This document shows, piece by piece, positions 1-7,666 of a stretch of DNA of 11,225 nucleotides. Both the position numbers and the translations under genes were made by a program. Origin of the DNA: an uncultured Clostridia bacterium (GTDB lineage Bacteria > Bacillota_A > Clostridia > Oscillospirales > Acutalibacteraceae); assembly GCA_937891215.1 (NCBI GenBank), contig CALAEU010000339.1, positions 1-11,225 of the forward strand, read 5' to 3'. How positions within the stretch are numbered: position 1 is the stretch's first letter; every line of letters begins with the position of its first letter. Under the pieces are notes generated by a model that was not told the DNA's origin, made no database searches, and saw nothing but the letters and a program-made list of their open reading frames with translations.

Positions 1-1
1 T

Positions 2-106
2 ATTGATAAGGAATTAGAAAGAGTATCTAACCCGAAAGCAAAAGAGTTGGCAAAGCAGAATGTAATTGATATAAAAGCATCTAACAGACGCGATTTCAGA
101 TTTTAG
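2..106 (+). CDS. C-terminal fragment of upstream gene, probably [FeFe]-hydrogenase maturase HydG-like
   Basis: An open frame enters from the left edge and ends at TAG 104-106, giving only the last 34 residues (start IDKELERVSNPKAKEL, end NRRDFRF). The tail is charged and helical and ends in an Arg-Asp-aromatic-x-Phe motif. From memory, HydG radical-SAM tyrosine lyases end in a similar way (RDLYF-like), and hydG is often found next to hydF. The stop lies eight bases before the hydF start, and the hydF ribosome binding site overlaps this stop codon, so the two are probably co-transcribed. No SAM-radical cysteine motif or other diagnostic residue falls inside the window. HydG is therefore an inference from tail and context; HydE or an unrelated gene cannot be excluded. 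Confidence 0.5.
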   Translation: MDKELERVSNPKAKELAKQNVIDIKASNRRDFRF

Positions 107-114
107 GTGATAAT

Positions 115-1296
115 ATGAGCTTAAATGAAAAAGTATCAGCAGAAAGACTTCATATCGCATTTTTCGGGCTTCGTAACGCAGGTAAATCGAGCGTTGTAAA
201 TGCAGTAACAAATCAGTCTCTTTCAGTTGTTTCGGATGTTAAAGGTACTACAACTGACCCTGTAAAGAAAGCAATGGAATTATTACCAATAGGCCCTGTT
301 GTAATAATTGATACTGCAGGTATTGATGACACAGGTGAATTGGGTAAACTCCGCGTTGAAAAAACGAGAAAAACATTAAATAAAACGGATGTTGCAATTC
401 TTGTAGTTGACGCCACAAAGGGTAAACAAGACGAGGATATAAAGCTAATTGAAGATTTCGAAAAACGAAATATTCCGTATATTGTTGCATTCAATAAATG
501 TGATTTATTGACAGAAAAACAAGAATTAAACGAAAACGAAATTTATGTAAGTGCAAAAGAAAATATAAACATAAATGAATTAAAAGAGTTAATTGGTAAA
601 TTGAGTAGTACAGGAAATACTGAAAAAACTCTTTTAGGAGATATTATAAACGCAGGCGACACAGTAGTTTTAGTTACACCAATAGATTCTTCTGCACCTA
701 AAGGCAGACTTATTTTGCCACAACAGCAGACAATCCGCGAACTTTTAGATATTGGTGCAACTGTAGTTGTAACAAAAGATACAGAGTTAGAAGAAACACT
801 TCAAAAACTAAAAAATTCACCAATACTTGTAATAACCGATTCACAAGCATTTAAAAAGGTGAATGAAATTGTACCCGAAAATATTGCACTTACCTCATTT
901 TCAATTCTCTTTGCCCGTTACAAAGGTGAATTATGGGGCGCAGTAAATGGTGCAGATAAATTAGATGAATTACAAGATGGCGACAGTGTTTTAATCTCTG
1001 AAGGCTGCACTCATCACAGACAATGTGGTGATATAGGCACAGAAAAATTACCGAATTGGATAAAGAATTATACCAAAAAAGATGTAAAATTTGATTTTAC
1101 ATCTGGTAGCGATTTTCCCGAAGATTTAAAAAAGTATAAACTTATAATTCATTGTGGTGCATGTATGCTTACAGCGAGAGAAATGAAATCACGCATTTCA
1201 ATTTCAGGAGAACAACAAATTCCAATTTCAAATTACGGTATAATAATTGCAAAGATCAACGGAATACTTGAAAGAGCAACCAGACCATTAAAGTGA
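115..1296 (+). CDS. hydF: [FeFe]-hydrogenase H-cluster maturation GTPase HydF
   Basis: HydF is the cytoplasmic GTPase scaffold that receives the 2Fe subcluster built by HydE and HydG and transfers it to apo-[FeFe]-hydrogenase. The 393-residue length is near the family norm. The N-terminal G domain has P-loop GLRNAGKSS (18-26), a G2 Thr in GTTTD (44-48), DTAG (66-69), NKCD (127-130) and SAK (146-148). A dimerisation domain follows. The C-terminal cluster domain carries the HydF signature: Cys298-x-His300, then His346-Cys347-x-x-Cys350, the ligand set for its Fe-S cluster. This signature separates it from EngA/Era-type GTPases. Cys304 and His301 lie close by and are potential extra ligands. AGGTGA at 105-110 supports ATG 115. 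The gene sits eight bases after the upstream stop, in operon style. No hydrogenase structural gene is in the window. Function is very secure. Confidence 0.96.
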   Translation: MSLNEKVSAERLHIAFFGLRNAGKSSVVNAVTNQSLSVVSDVKGTTTDPVKKAMELLPIGPVVIIDTAGIDDTGELGKLRVEKTRKTLNKTDVAILVVDATKGKQDEDIKLIEDFEKRNIPYIVAFNKCDLLTEKQELNENEIYVSAKENININELKELIGKLSSTGNTEKTLLGDIINAGDTVVLVTPIDSSAPKGRLILPQQQTIRELLDIGATVVVTKDTELEETLQKLKNSPILVITDSQAFKKVNEIVPENIALTSFSILFARYKGELWGAVNGADKLDELQDGDSVLISEGCTHHRQCGDIGTEKLPNWIKNYTKKDVKFDFTSGSDFPEDLKKYKLIIHCGACMLTAREMKSRISISGEQQIPISNYGIIIAKINGILERATRPLK

Positions 1297-1322
1297 CAAA
1301 ATTTTCACAAAGGTGTATTTTG
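1297..1322 (+). terminator. Weak hairpin after hydF
   Basis: Directly after the hydF stop, CAAAAT (1297-1302) can pair with ATTTTG (1317-1322), with an inner CAC/GTG pairing (1306-1308 with 1313-1315). The following bases are A/T rich but there is no clean T run. The stem is mostly A-T and has an internal loop, so it would be a poor intrinsic terminator. It is listed only because it is the sole candidate for ending the hydrogenase-maturation transcript before the next promoter. Confidence 0.22.
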
Positions 1323-1359
1323 CATAAAATTCTATTTGTTATTTTGGAATATTTTTATA

Positions 1360-1388
1360 TTGATATAAAAGTAAAACAGATGTATAAT
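1360..1388 (+). promoter_or_regulatory. SigA-type promoter of the giant repeat-protein gene
   Basis: TTGATA (1360-1365) and a perfect TATAAT (1383-1388) are separated by exactly 17 bases. The expected transcription start is near 1395, leaving a leader of about 45 bases before ATG 1441. The -35 box lies within an 18-bp palindrome (TTTTATAT, TG, ATATAAAA at 1353-1370), a possible operator. The promoter shows that the giant gene need not be read from the hydF operon. Confidence 0.75.
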
Positions 1389-1425
1389 TATCCAGTGATA
1401 CCCAAAATATCATAAAATTTACTTT

Positions 1426-1432
1426 GAGGTGA
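1426..1432 (+). promoter_or_regulatory. Ribosome binding site that sets the start at 1441
   Basis: GAGGTGA lies eight bases before ATG 1441. An in-frame GTG at 1429 would extend the protein by four residues but sits inside this Shine-Dalgarno sequence, so it cannot be the start that uses it. ATG 1441 also places the basic residues KRK right at the N-terminus of the signal peptide, as expected. Confidence 0.85.
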
Positions 1433-1440
1433 TTAGAACA

Positions 1441-4400
1441 ATGAAAAGGAAAGCGTTATCGTTAGTTCTTGCAATGTTAATTATACTTGCAAGTTTTCCA
1501 TTAACTGCATTTGCAGTAGATGGTGAAAAAACGATTACAAAAATCGAAATGAAAGGGACAAAACCAATAATTGAAAATCTTAATGGTTATTGGGAAGGCG
1601 ATTGGTTTTATTACCATGATTACAGTCTCGTTTCGACGGCTGAACCAGATGTGATTTATACATATTCAGATGGTTCAACAAAAGTTATTGAATGGGATTC
1701 GTACTACGATTACTTTATGGACTATTCTGTTGATTACAGTCAATCAAGTGAAAACCATTATAAATTGGGCGAAAACACAATGACTGTTTATATTGATAGT
1801 GATCATGAATCAGCAGCAACTTTTAGTTTCACAATAATTAAGAATCCTGTAAAATCAATTACAGTCACACCACAAAATGCGTTAATTGAAAAAGTAAGTG
1901 GCTTTTGGGATGTGTATGACGATGATGATGAAGATGGAGTTGATGAATCTACAGAATATTTCTATTATGATTTAGATTTAACTGATCCGATAGTAACTGT
2001 AGAATATAACGATGGTACTCCTAAATTTACAGGTACAAAAAGTGAATTATATGACGCTACCGGCTATTATTTAAGTCTTTATGGTGGTGGATATGATAAT
2101 GCTTTCAAAGTGGGTAAAAACACTGCAAAAGCTTCATTTATGGGTATAGAGACCACTTTTGAATTTGAAATGAAAGCAAACCCAATAAAGAGTCTTACAG
2201 TTACACCTAAAAAAGCAATAATAGAAAAAACAAATGGTTATTGGGATTATTATCAGGATGGCAATGAATCAGTTAAATATTTCCATTACTATTTATCAGA
2301 CATTAGTTATGATGTAACTGTTGAGTATAATGATGGTACGCCTACTTTTACAGGTTCAAGATGGGATTTATATGATGAGACAGGTTATGAATTAGAAATT
2401 GTATCTGATCAGGATGATAAGCCATTTACAGTAGGTTTAAATAAAGCAAAAGCTTTATTTATGGGTTTTGAAACTGAATTTACTATTGAAATAAAAAAAT
2501 CACCAGTTAAAAGCCTTACAGTTACACCAGTAAAACCATTAATAGAAAATGCCGGTGGTCGTTGGGCAGAAAGCCAAAAATGGAACGAAGAAATTGGCGA
2601 TTTTGAATATACAGATTTTTTCTATTACGATATAGCATTTGCTAATTTAAATTTAACTATTGAATTTAATGATGGTACTCCTACATTTAAAGGAACAGTA
2701 GAAGAGTTGGATGAGGCTGATTTGGGAGATTTATTAGGAATTTCTACAAATCAGTACGAAACTCCTTTTAAAGTTGGTTTAAATACAGTAAAAGCAGAGT
2801 TTATGGGTGTTGAAACTGAATTTACTATTGAGGTTAAGAAAACACCTGTAAAAAGTGTTACAGTTACTCCACAAAAAACATTGATGGAAAACCTTGATGG
2901 TTATTGGGATGAATATGAAATCTGGGACGAAGAAACAGATGATTATGAGTGGATTGAATGTTTTTGGTATGATTTAACCGATTTAAATCCTATTGTAACT
3001 GTTGAATTTAACGATGGAACTCCAACATTTTCTGGTTCAACAAGTAAACTACAAAGTGAAACAGGTTATACTTTAGTTTTATCAGGAAATGACCAATATA
3101 AAAACCCATTTAAATTAGGAAAAAATACAGCAAAAGCTTCATTTATGGGTGTTGAAACAACATTTGAGTTTGAAATTGTAAAAACTATTGTAAAGAATAT
3201 TAAAGTTACACTTAATGAACCATTAATGGAAAACGTTAGTGGTTATTGGACAACAGATTATGATGGAAATAATTATTTCTATTACAATATTTTAGGTTAC
3301 GATCATGAAATAACTGTTGAATTTAATGATGGTACTACAATTACAGGATCAGAGAGTGATTTAGAAGCAGAGTTTGATTGGGATTATGAATTTGAGATTA
3401 AAACAGAACAATCTGAAAACCCATTAAAAGTTGGTAAAAACTCTGTAAAAGCAACTTTTATGGGTTATGAAACAACTTTTGATGTTCAAATCATTGAAAG
3501 CCCAATTAAGAGTATTTCAGTTAAATCTTTAAAATCACTTCAGGAACATGAAGATGGTTGGTGGAGAGATATTGAAGATGAAGATACCTGGGAAATTATT
3601 GGTCAATGGTGGTATTATTCTTTCTCCGATAAAGATCTTGAAGTAACCATAAATTTTAAAGATACAACAAAACCTTCTGTAACTTACAGAGCAGATAAAC
3701 TTTTTGATGTTTTTGAAGCAGAACTTAAAGTTGATTTGAATCAATCAAGTTCAAAACCGCTTACTGTTGGTAAACATCAGGGCAAAGCAACATTTATGGG
3801 TGTTTCCTGTAATTTCGATTTCACAATTATTGAAAATCAGGTTAAGTCTATTTCTGCTAAGCCAACTAAAGATTTAATGGCTTATTATGACGGATATTAT
3901 ACTAATGAAGACGGTGAAGAGAGCTTCTATTACTATGTTTCAAGATTACAACCAGAAATAACTGTTACTTATCTTGATGGTACTAAAAAGACATTTTCTT
4001 ATGCGTACTTAAATAATGTATCAGGCGTTGGTATTGATATTGATCAAGATAAAGAACTTACAGTAGGTACACATACTGCAAAGATAAGTTACCATGGTCG
4101 TGAGTGTGACTTTAAATTTAATATTGTAAAAAATAATATTAAAAATATTGTTGTTACTCCAACCAGAGATTTGGTTGAATATGAAGATGGTTACTTCTCT
4201 GAAACAGCAGATGGTGAAGAATTCTTCCGTTATAACCTTGATTTCCTTAAACCAAACTTAACAATTAATTATACTGATGGAAAATCTGTAACATATGATT
4301 ATTTCACAGCAAGAAGAGTATTACAAGACAGATTGTATTTATATAATGATCAGTATGAAAAAGGTCAATTAAAACTTGGTGTAAATACAGCAACAGCAGA

Positions 4401-7400
4401 ATTCAATAATTTTGAATGTGAATTCAAGTTCAATATTGTAAAATCTAAAAATGCAATTACAGGCCTTACTGTAACACCAAATGCGGCACTTTTGGAGAAT
4501 ATTGATGGTTGGTATGAGGAATATTATGATGGAGAATCAGATGATTATATTACTTGTTGGCGTTATGATGAAAGTGATATAACTTATAATGTAGTAGTAA
4601 AATATGCTGATGGTACAACTAAAACATTTAAAAATGTTTCTAATTATGATGTTTTAAATGGTATTGAATTCAGTGTTGATTTTAACCAAAATAATAAAAG
4701 TCAGTATAAGGTTGGTAAAAATACAGCAACAGCTAGTTATGGTAAAGTACAAAGTAATTTCCAAGTAGAAGTTAAAGCTAATCCATACACTGCAGTTACA
4801 GTTAGTGGAGATACTGAATTAATTTTCACTCTTACAAAAGCTGATGGAACAAAAGAAGTTGTAAAAGCTGTAAATGCAGTAATAGGCGGTGGTGATGAGA
4901 AATCATATAGTGGTCATATTACAACTGATACAGGCTTAATATTTGACTTTAGTGTTTCATATGAACTTGCAAGTGATAAAGTTACTCACAAAAACCTTAA
5001 GTTTGAATTATTTGATGATGGTAAAAATAGCATAAAGAGCAATGTTCTTGCGTCAAATAAATATTTTGATACAGTTCTTAAGCTCATTGGTAGTAACTTG
5101 GAGTATGCAGTAGGTGCATATGCAGGTGGGTATGATAAATCATTAACAGGGAAAGAATTAAATGGTCTTAGTGGTACAATTACTGGCGTAAATGTTGACC
5201 ATGCCCTTACAATTTGTTCTTTTGGTAATTATTATGCTGAGTATGAAATTTGTGGTATTGATGATAAAGGATATTATGCATATCTTACCATTGATGAAGC
5301 AAAAGAATTAGTTAAAAAATATTTTGATGTATCAAAGATAGATTTCACATCTTCACCTAATTACAATTCTACAACAAAGAAAATAAAGGTTCGCTTTATT
5401 GAGTCTATCTATTACATTGACCTTAAAAACGAAAAATTGGTTTATGAAAACAATCAATTTGTTTATACATATGATGTAGTTTCTCGTTTATCATACGAAG
5501 AGATACCTGTTACATTAGTTTTAGCAAAAGATGGTACTATAAGTTCAGTTTCGTTTGTAAAAGGTGCTTGTGGAGAAATAAAAACAATAAGTGCTCAAAA
5601 TGTGAATAAAGGTGTAAAGGTTACTTATTCAGCATCAGAAAATGCAAATCAATATGAAATTTATCGTAGTACAAATGGCGGTAAATATGAAAAAGTAGGT
5701 ACAACATCAGAACTTTCTTATGTAGATACAACTGTTGCTTCAGGCAAAACATATACTTACAAAGTACGTGGTGTTAACGCTAATACTACAGGTAGTTTCA
5801 GTGGAACAAAGACAGTTTCATATTTAGCAATGCCAAAAACTACTGCTTCAATTTCAAAAACAGGCTTTACTGTTAAATGGAATAAAGTTAATGGTGCTTC
5901 AACTTACAGAATTTATCGTGCAGAATATGCAAATGGAAAATGGTCAAACTGGAATAAATTAACTGACCAGAAAGCTTCCGTAACATCTTATGCAGATAAA
6001 AATGTAAAAGCAGGTGGCGTTTACAAATACACAGTTCGTGCAATGGCAAGTGGTGGCGTTGCAAGTGCTTATGAAGGAACTTCAACATTAATTTATTTGA
6101 CAACACCAACAGTTAAAATTGCAAATGCAAAAGGTGGCGTTAAAGGTAGCTGGAATGCAGTTGCAGGTGCTGAAGGTTACATTATTTACCGTTCAGAATA
6201 CAATGCATCTACAAAGAAATGGTCAAACTGGACCAATTTAGGTACAACAAAAGCTGCAACAAGAACATTTACTGACAAAACTGCAGTTTCAGGCAAAACA
6301 TATCGTTATACAGTAAAAGCTATAAACGGAAATAACTCAAGCCTTTACACTGCAAGTAATACATTGCTTTACTTAGCAGAACCAACAGTAACAATAGGTA
6401 ATGCAAAAGCAGGTATTACAGTTAAATGGACAAAATCAGCAGGTGCAAAAGGATTCACAATTTATCGTGCAGAATACAATGCAAAAACTAAAAAGTGGTC
6501 TTCATGGAGTAACATGGGTACAACTAAAGGTACTGTTTCTTCTTGGACTGATAAATCTGCAAAAGCAGGTGCTACTTACAAATATACAGTAAGAGCAGTT
6601 AGTAATAGTGTGAAGAGTACTTACACAGCATCTGCATCACTTATAAGACTTGCAGAAACAAAGGTAACAATAAGCAATGCAAAAACAGGTGTTACTGTTA
6701 AATGGGGTAAAGTTGCAGGTGCGAAGAATTATATAATTTACAGAGCAGAATATGTAAATGGTAAATGGTCTTCTTGGAAGAATATGGGAAGTAAAGCAAA
6801 CAATGTTCTTTCTTGGACAGATACAAGTGCTTTAAGTGGTACAACATATCGCTATACTGTAAAATCAACAAACGGAAAATCTACAAGTTCTTACACTGCA
6901 TCTTCAAACACATTATTCCTTGCACAACCTACAACAAAGATTGCAAATGCTTCTAATGGAATTAAGGTTAGCTGGAATGCAGTAAATGGTGCAACAGGAT
7001 ATACAGTTTATCGTTCAGAGTATAATGCAAAGACAAAGAAGTGGTCTTCATGGAGCAACAAAGGTACAGCCAAAGGTACTGCAACTTCTTGGACAGATAA
7101 GAAAGTTACAAGTGGTGTTTATTATAAATACACAGTAAGAGCAGTAAACGGTTCTTTCAAGAGTACTTATACTTCAAGTGCACAACTTCTCTATCTTGCA
7201 CAACCTACTGTAACAGTAGCAAAAGCAGCAACAGGAGTTTCAGTTAAATGGAATAAAGTTGCAGGCGCTAAGAATTATATTATTTACCGTCAGGAAATGG
7301 TTGATGGTAAATGGAGTAACTGGGTGAACTTAACTACAACTAAAGCAAATGTTAATTCTTATACAGATAAATCTGCTGAAAGTGGTAAAGAATACCGTTA

Positions 7401-7467
7401 TACAGTTCGTGTAGTTAATGGCAGTTATAAGAGTACTTATAAGGCAAGTAGCTCAGTAAAAAGATAA
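1441..7467 (+). CDS. Giant secreted repeat protein: ten Big_3-like repeats, unique core, seven FN3-like repeats
   Basis: This 2008-residue protein begins with a clear Sec signal peptide: basic KRK at 2-4, a hydrophobic stretch at 5-23, and a signal peptidase I site after AFA (23-25). Residues 32-1115 hold ten tandem repeats of 99-114 residues, which I read as bacterial Ig-like (Big_3-like) beta-sandwiches with an added aromatic and acidic segment. Residues 1116-1380 form a region I do not recognise. Residues 1381-2008 are seven repeats of 82-92 residues with a fibronectin-III pattern (VKW core, YIIYR strand, YRYTVRAVNG strand). I see no LPXTG sorting signal, transmembrane tail, SLH, dockerin, choline- or peptidoglycan-binding repeat, and no enzyme motif. 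The protein ends cleanly on the last strand of the seventh FN3-like unit, so C-terminal truncation is not evident. An extracellular adhesive, matrix or glycan-binding role is an inference. It is monocistronic between its own promoter and terminators. Confidence 0.93.
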   Translation: MKRKALSLVLAMLIILASFPLTAFAVDGEKTITKIEMKGTKPIIENLNGYWEGDWFYYHDYSLVSTAEPDVIYTYSDGSTKVIEWDSYYDYFMDYSVDYSQSSENHYKLGENTMTVYIDSDHESAATFSFTIIKNPVKSITVTPQNALIEKVSGFWDVYDDDDEDGVDESTEYFYYDLDLTDPIVTVEYNDGTPKFTGTKSELYDATGYYLSLYGGGYDNAFKVGKNTAKASFMGIETTFEFEMKANPIKSLTVTPKKAIIEKTNGYWDYYQDGNESVKYFHYYLSDISYDVTVEYNDGTPTFTGSRWDLYDETGYELEIVSDQDDKPFTVGLNKAKALFMGFETEFTIEIKKSPVKSLTVTPVKPLIENAGGRWAESQKWNEEIGDFEYTDFFYYDIAFANLNLTIEFNDGTPTFKGTVEELDEADLGDLLGISTNQYETPFKVGLNTVKAEFMGVETEFTIEVKKTPVKSVTVTPQKTLMENLDGYWDEYEIWDEETDDYEWIECFWYDLTDLNPIVTVEFNDGTPTFSGSTSKLQSETGYTLVLSGNDQYKNPFKLGKNTAKASFMGVETTFEFEIVKTIVKNIKVTLNEPLMENVSGYWTTDYDGNNYFYYNILGYDHEITVEFNDGTTITGSESDLEAEFDWDYEFEIKTEQSENPLKVGKNSVKATFMGYETTFDVQIIESPIKSISVKSLKSLQEHEDGWWRDIEDEDTWEIIGQWWYYSFSDKDLEVTINFKDTTKPSVTYRADKLFDVFEAELKVDLNQSSSKPLTVGKHQGKATFMGVSCNFDFTIIENQVKSISAKPTKDLMAYYDGYYTNEDGEESFYYYVSRLQPEITVTYLDGTKKTFSYAYLNNVSGVGIDIDQDKELTVGTHTAKISYHGRECDFKFNIVKNNIKNIVVTPTRDLVEYEDGYFSETADGEEFFRYNLDFLKPNLTINYTDGKSVTYDYFTARRVLQDRLYLYNDQYEKGQLKLGVNTATAEFNNFECEFKFNIVKSKNAITGLTVTPNAALLENIDGWYEEYYDGESDDYITCWRYDESDITYNVVVKYADGTTKTFKNVSNYDVLNGIEFSVDFNQNNKSQYKVGKNTATASYGKVQSNFQVEVKANPYTAVTVSGDTELIFTLTKADGTKEVVKAVNAVIGGGDEKSYSGHITTDTGLIFDFSVSYELASDKVTHKNLKFELFDDGKNSIKSNVLASNKYFDTVLKLIGSNLEYAVGAYAGGYDKSLTGKELNGLSGTITGVNVDHALTICSFGNYYAEYEICGIDDKGYYAYLTIDEAKELVKKYFDVSKIDFTSSPNYNSTTKKIKVRFIESIYYIDLKNEKLVYENNQFVYTYDVVSRLSYEEIPVTLVLAKDGTISSVSFVKGACGEIKTISAQNVNKGVKVTYSASENANQYEIYRSTNGGKYEKVGTTSELSYVDTTVASGKTYTYKVRGVNANTTGSFSGTKTVSYLAMPKTTASISKTGFTVKWNKVNGASTYRIYRAEYANGKWSNWNKLTDQKASVTSYADKNVKAGGVYKYTVRAMASGGVASAYEGTSTLIYLTTPTVKIANAKGGVKGSWNAVAGAEGYIIYRSEYNASTKKWSNWTNLGTTKAATRTFTDKTAVSGKTYRYTVKAINGNNSSLYTASNTLLYLAEPTVTIGNAKAGITVKWTKSAGAKGFTIYRAEYNAKTKKWSSWSNMGTTKGTVSSWTDKSAKAGATYKYTVRAVSNSVKSTYTASASLIRLAETKVTISNAKTGVTVKWGKVAGAKNYIIYRAEYVNGKWSSWKNMGSKANNVLSWTDTSALSGTTYRYTVKSTNGKSTSSYTASSNTLFLAQPTTKIANASNGIKVSWNAVNGATGYTVYRSEYNAKTKKWSSWSNKGTAKGTATSWTDKKVTSGVYYKYTVRAVNGSFKSTYTSSAQLLYLAQPTVTVAKAATGVSVKWNKVAGAKNYIIYRQEMVDGKWSNWVNLTTTKANVNSYTDKSAESGKEYRYTVRVVNGSYKSTYKASSSVKR
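1534..4785 (+). repeat. Ten tandem Big_3-like repeats within the giant protein
   Basis: Units start at residues 32, 137, 249, 356, 470, 584, 689, 801, 900 and 1006. Each opens with a VKSITVTP-type strand, then a LIEN-x-x-GYW box, then a variable acidic linker ending in an aromatic cluster such as FYYD. Next comes a VTVEFNDGT strand, then a VGKNTAKASFMG strand and an ETTFEFEI closing strand. The order DGT strand, VG-x-NT strand, closing strand is that of Big_3-type Ig-like domains; the GYW to FYYD segment is an insertion relative to my memory of that family. Units 2-7 keep the FMG box, while units 1 and 8-10 have diverged there. Units 2 and 5 still share a 21-base identical stretch over this box, which argues for recent duplication or gene conversion. 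Confidence 0.85.
4786..5580 (+). other. Unique central region of the giant protein (no recognised domain)
   Basis: Residues 1116-1380 lie between the two repeat arrays and match neither. The first part is strand-rich with an ADGTKEVV turn and a GGGDEK loop. A Gly/Ala-rich stretch around GAYAGGYDKS follows. A mixed segment with a helix-like EAKELVKKYFDV and alternating hydrophobic strands comes last, ending at GACGEI. As the only non-repeated part it may hold the specific activity of the protein, which is an inference. I see no catalytic signature. Confidence 0.6.
5581..7464 (+). repeat. Seven tandem fibronectin-III-like repeats within the giant protein
   Basis: Units start at residues 1381, 1463, 1554, 1646, 1738, 1828 and 1920. 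The shared pattern is a GVTVKW strand, VAGAKNYIIYR, a W-S-x-W motif, SWTDK, an SG-x-x-Y-x-YTV strand, then NGS-x-KSTYTASS and a YLAQPTV linker. Two subtypes occur: units 2, 5 and 7 have a short NGKWS or DGKWS turn, while units 3, 4 and 6 have a longer NAKTKKWS-type turn. The first unit is the most divergent. Each unit is likely one beta-sandwich, so the array would be an extended stalk. Confidence 0.85.
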
Positions 7468-7481
7468 AAACCTTTTTACTG

Positions 7482-7636
7482 AATGCAGAATTAAGAAACA
7501 CTACGCGTTCGATTGTAATTTAATATAATAAAAAGACTACATTCTATCATTTAATGGTTATGAAAACCTGAAATGAAAGAATGTAGTTTTTGTTATAAAT
7601 TTAAAATGGCGACCGCAGGTTCCGAAATTCTGCATT
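7482..7636. repeat. Inverted-repeat pair flanking a 155-bp segment (possible MITE-like element)
   Basis: AATGCAGAATT (7482-7492) is the perfect reverse complement of AATTCTGCATT (7626-7636). Extending inward with mismatches gives about 15 matches in 18 positions. Outward, TTTTT at 7472-7476 faces AAAAA at 7637-7641. The enclosed DNA holds no gene but does contain a hairpin terminator. I see no clear target-site duplication, so a miniature mobile element is only a hypothesis; a long-range RNA pairing or chance are the alternatives. Confidence 0.35.
7536..7591. terminator. Bidirectional intrinsic terminator after the giant gene
   Basis: ACTACATTCTATCATTT (7536-7552) pairs with AAATGAAAGAATGTAGT (7571-7587) over 17 positions with one mismatch. 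An inner GGTT/AACC pairing (7556-7559 with 7565-7568) tightens the loop. The right arm runs into TTTTT for the plus strand. On the minus strand the hairpin is followed by CTTTTTATT, so it can work in both directions between the convergent genes. Confidence 0.75.
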
Positions 7637-7666
7637 AAAAAATGGTCGCGTAAGCGACCATTTTTT
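7637..7666. terminator. Strong bidirectional terminator at the end of the aldolase gene
   Basis: AAAAAATGGTCGC (7637-7649), loop GTAA, and GCGACCATTTTTT (7654-7666) form a perfect 13-bp stem with a G/C-rich core and T runs on both strands. It overlaps the aldolase stop codon (7665-7667 on the minus strand). The left-arm core GGTCGC can also pair with an upstream GCGACC at 7609-7614, giving an alternative fold. Confidence 0.85.

Noticed and set aside
1429..1431. GTG as the start of the giant protein
   Set aside because: It lies inside the Shine-Dalgarno sequence GAGGTGA; ATG 1441 has correct spacing and a better signal peptide.
1534..7464. CRISPR array or other short DNA repeats behind the periodicity
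   Set aside because: The periodicity is at protein level within one open frame, with units of about 270-340 bases and diverged DNA.
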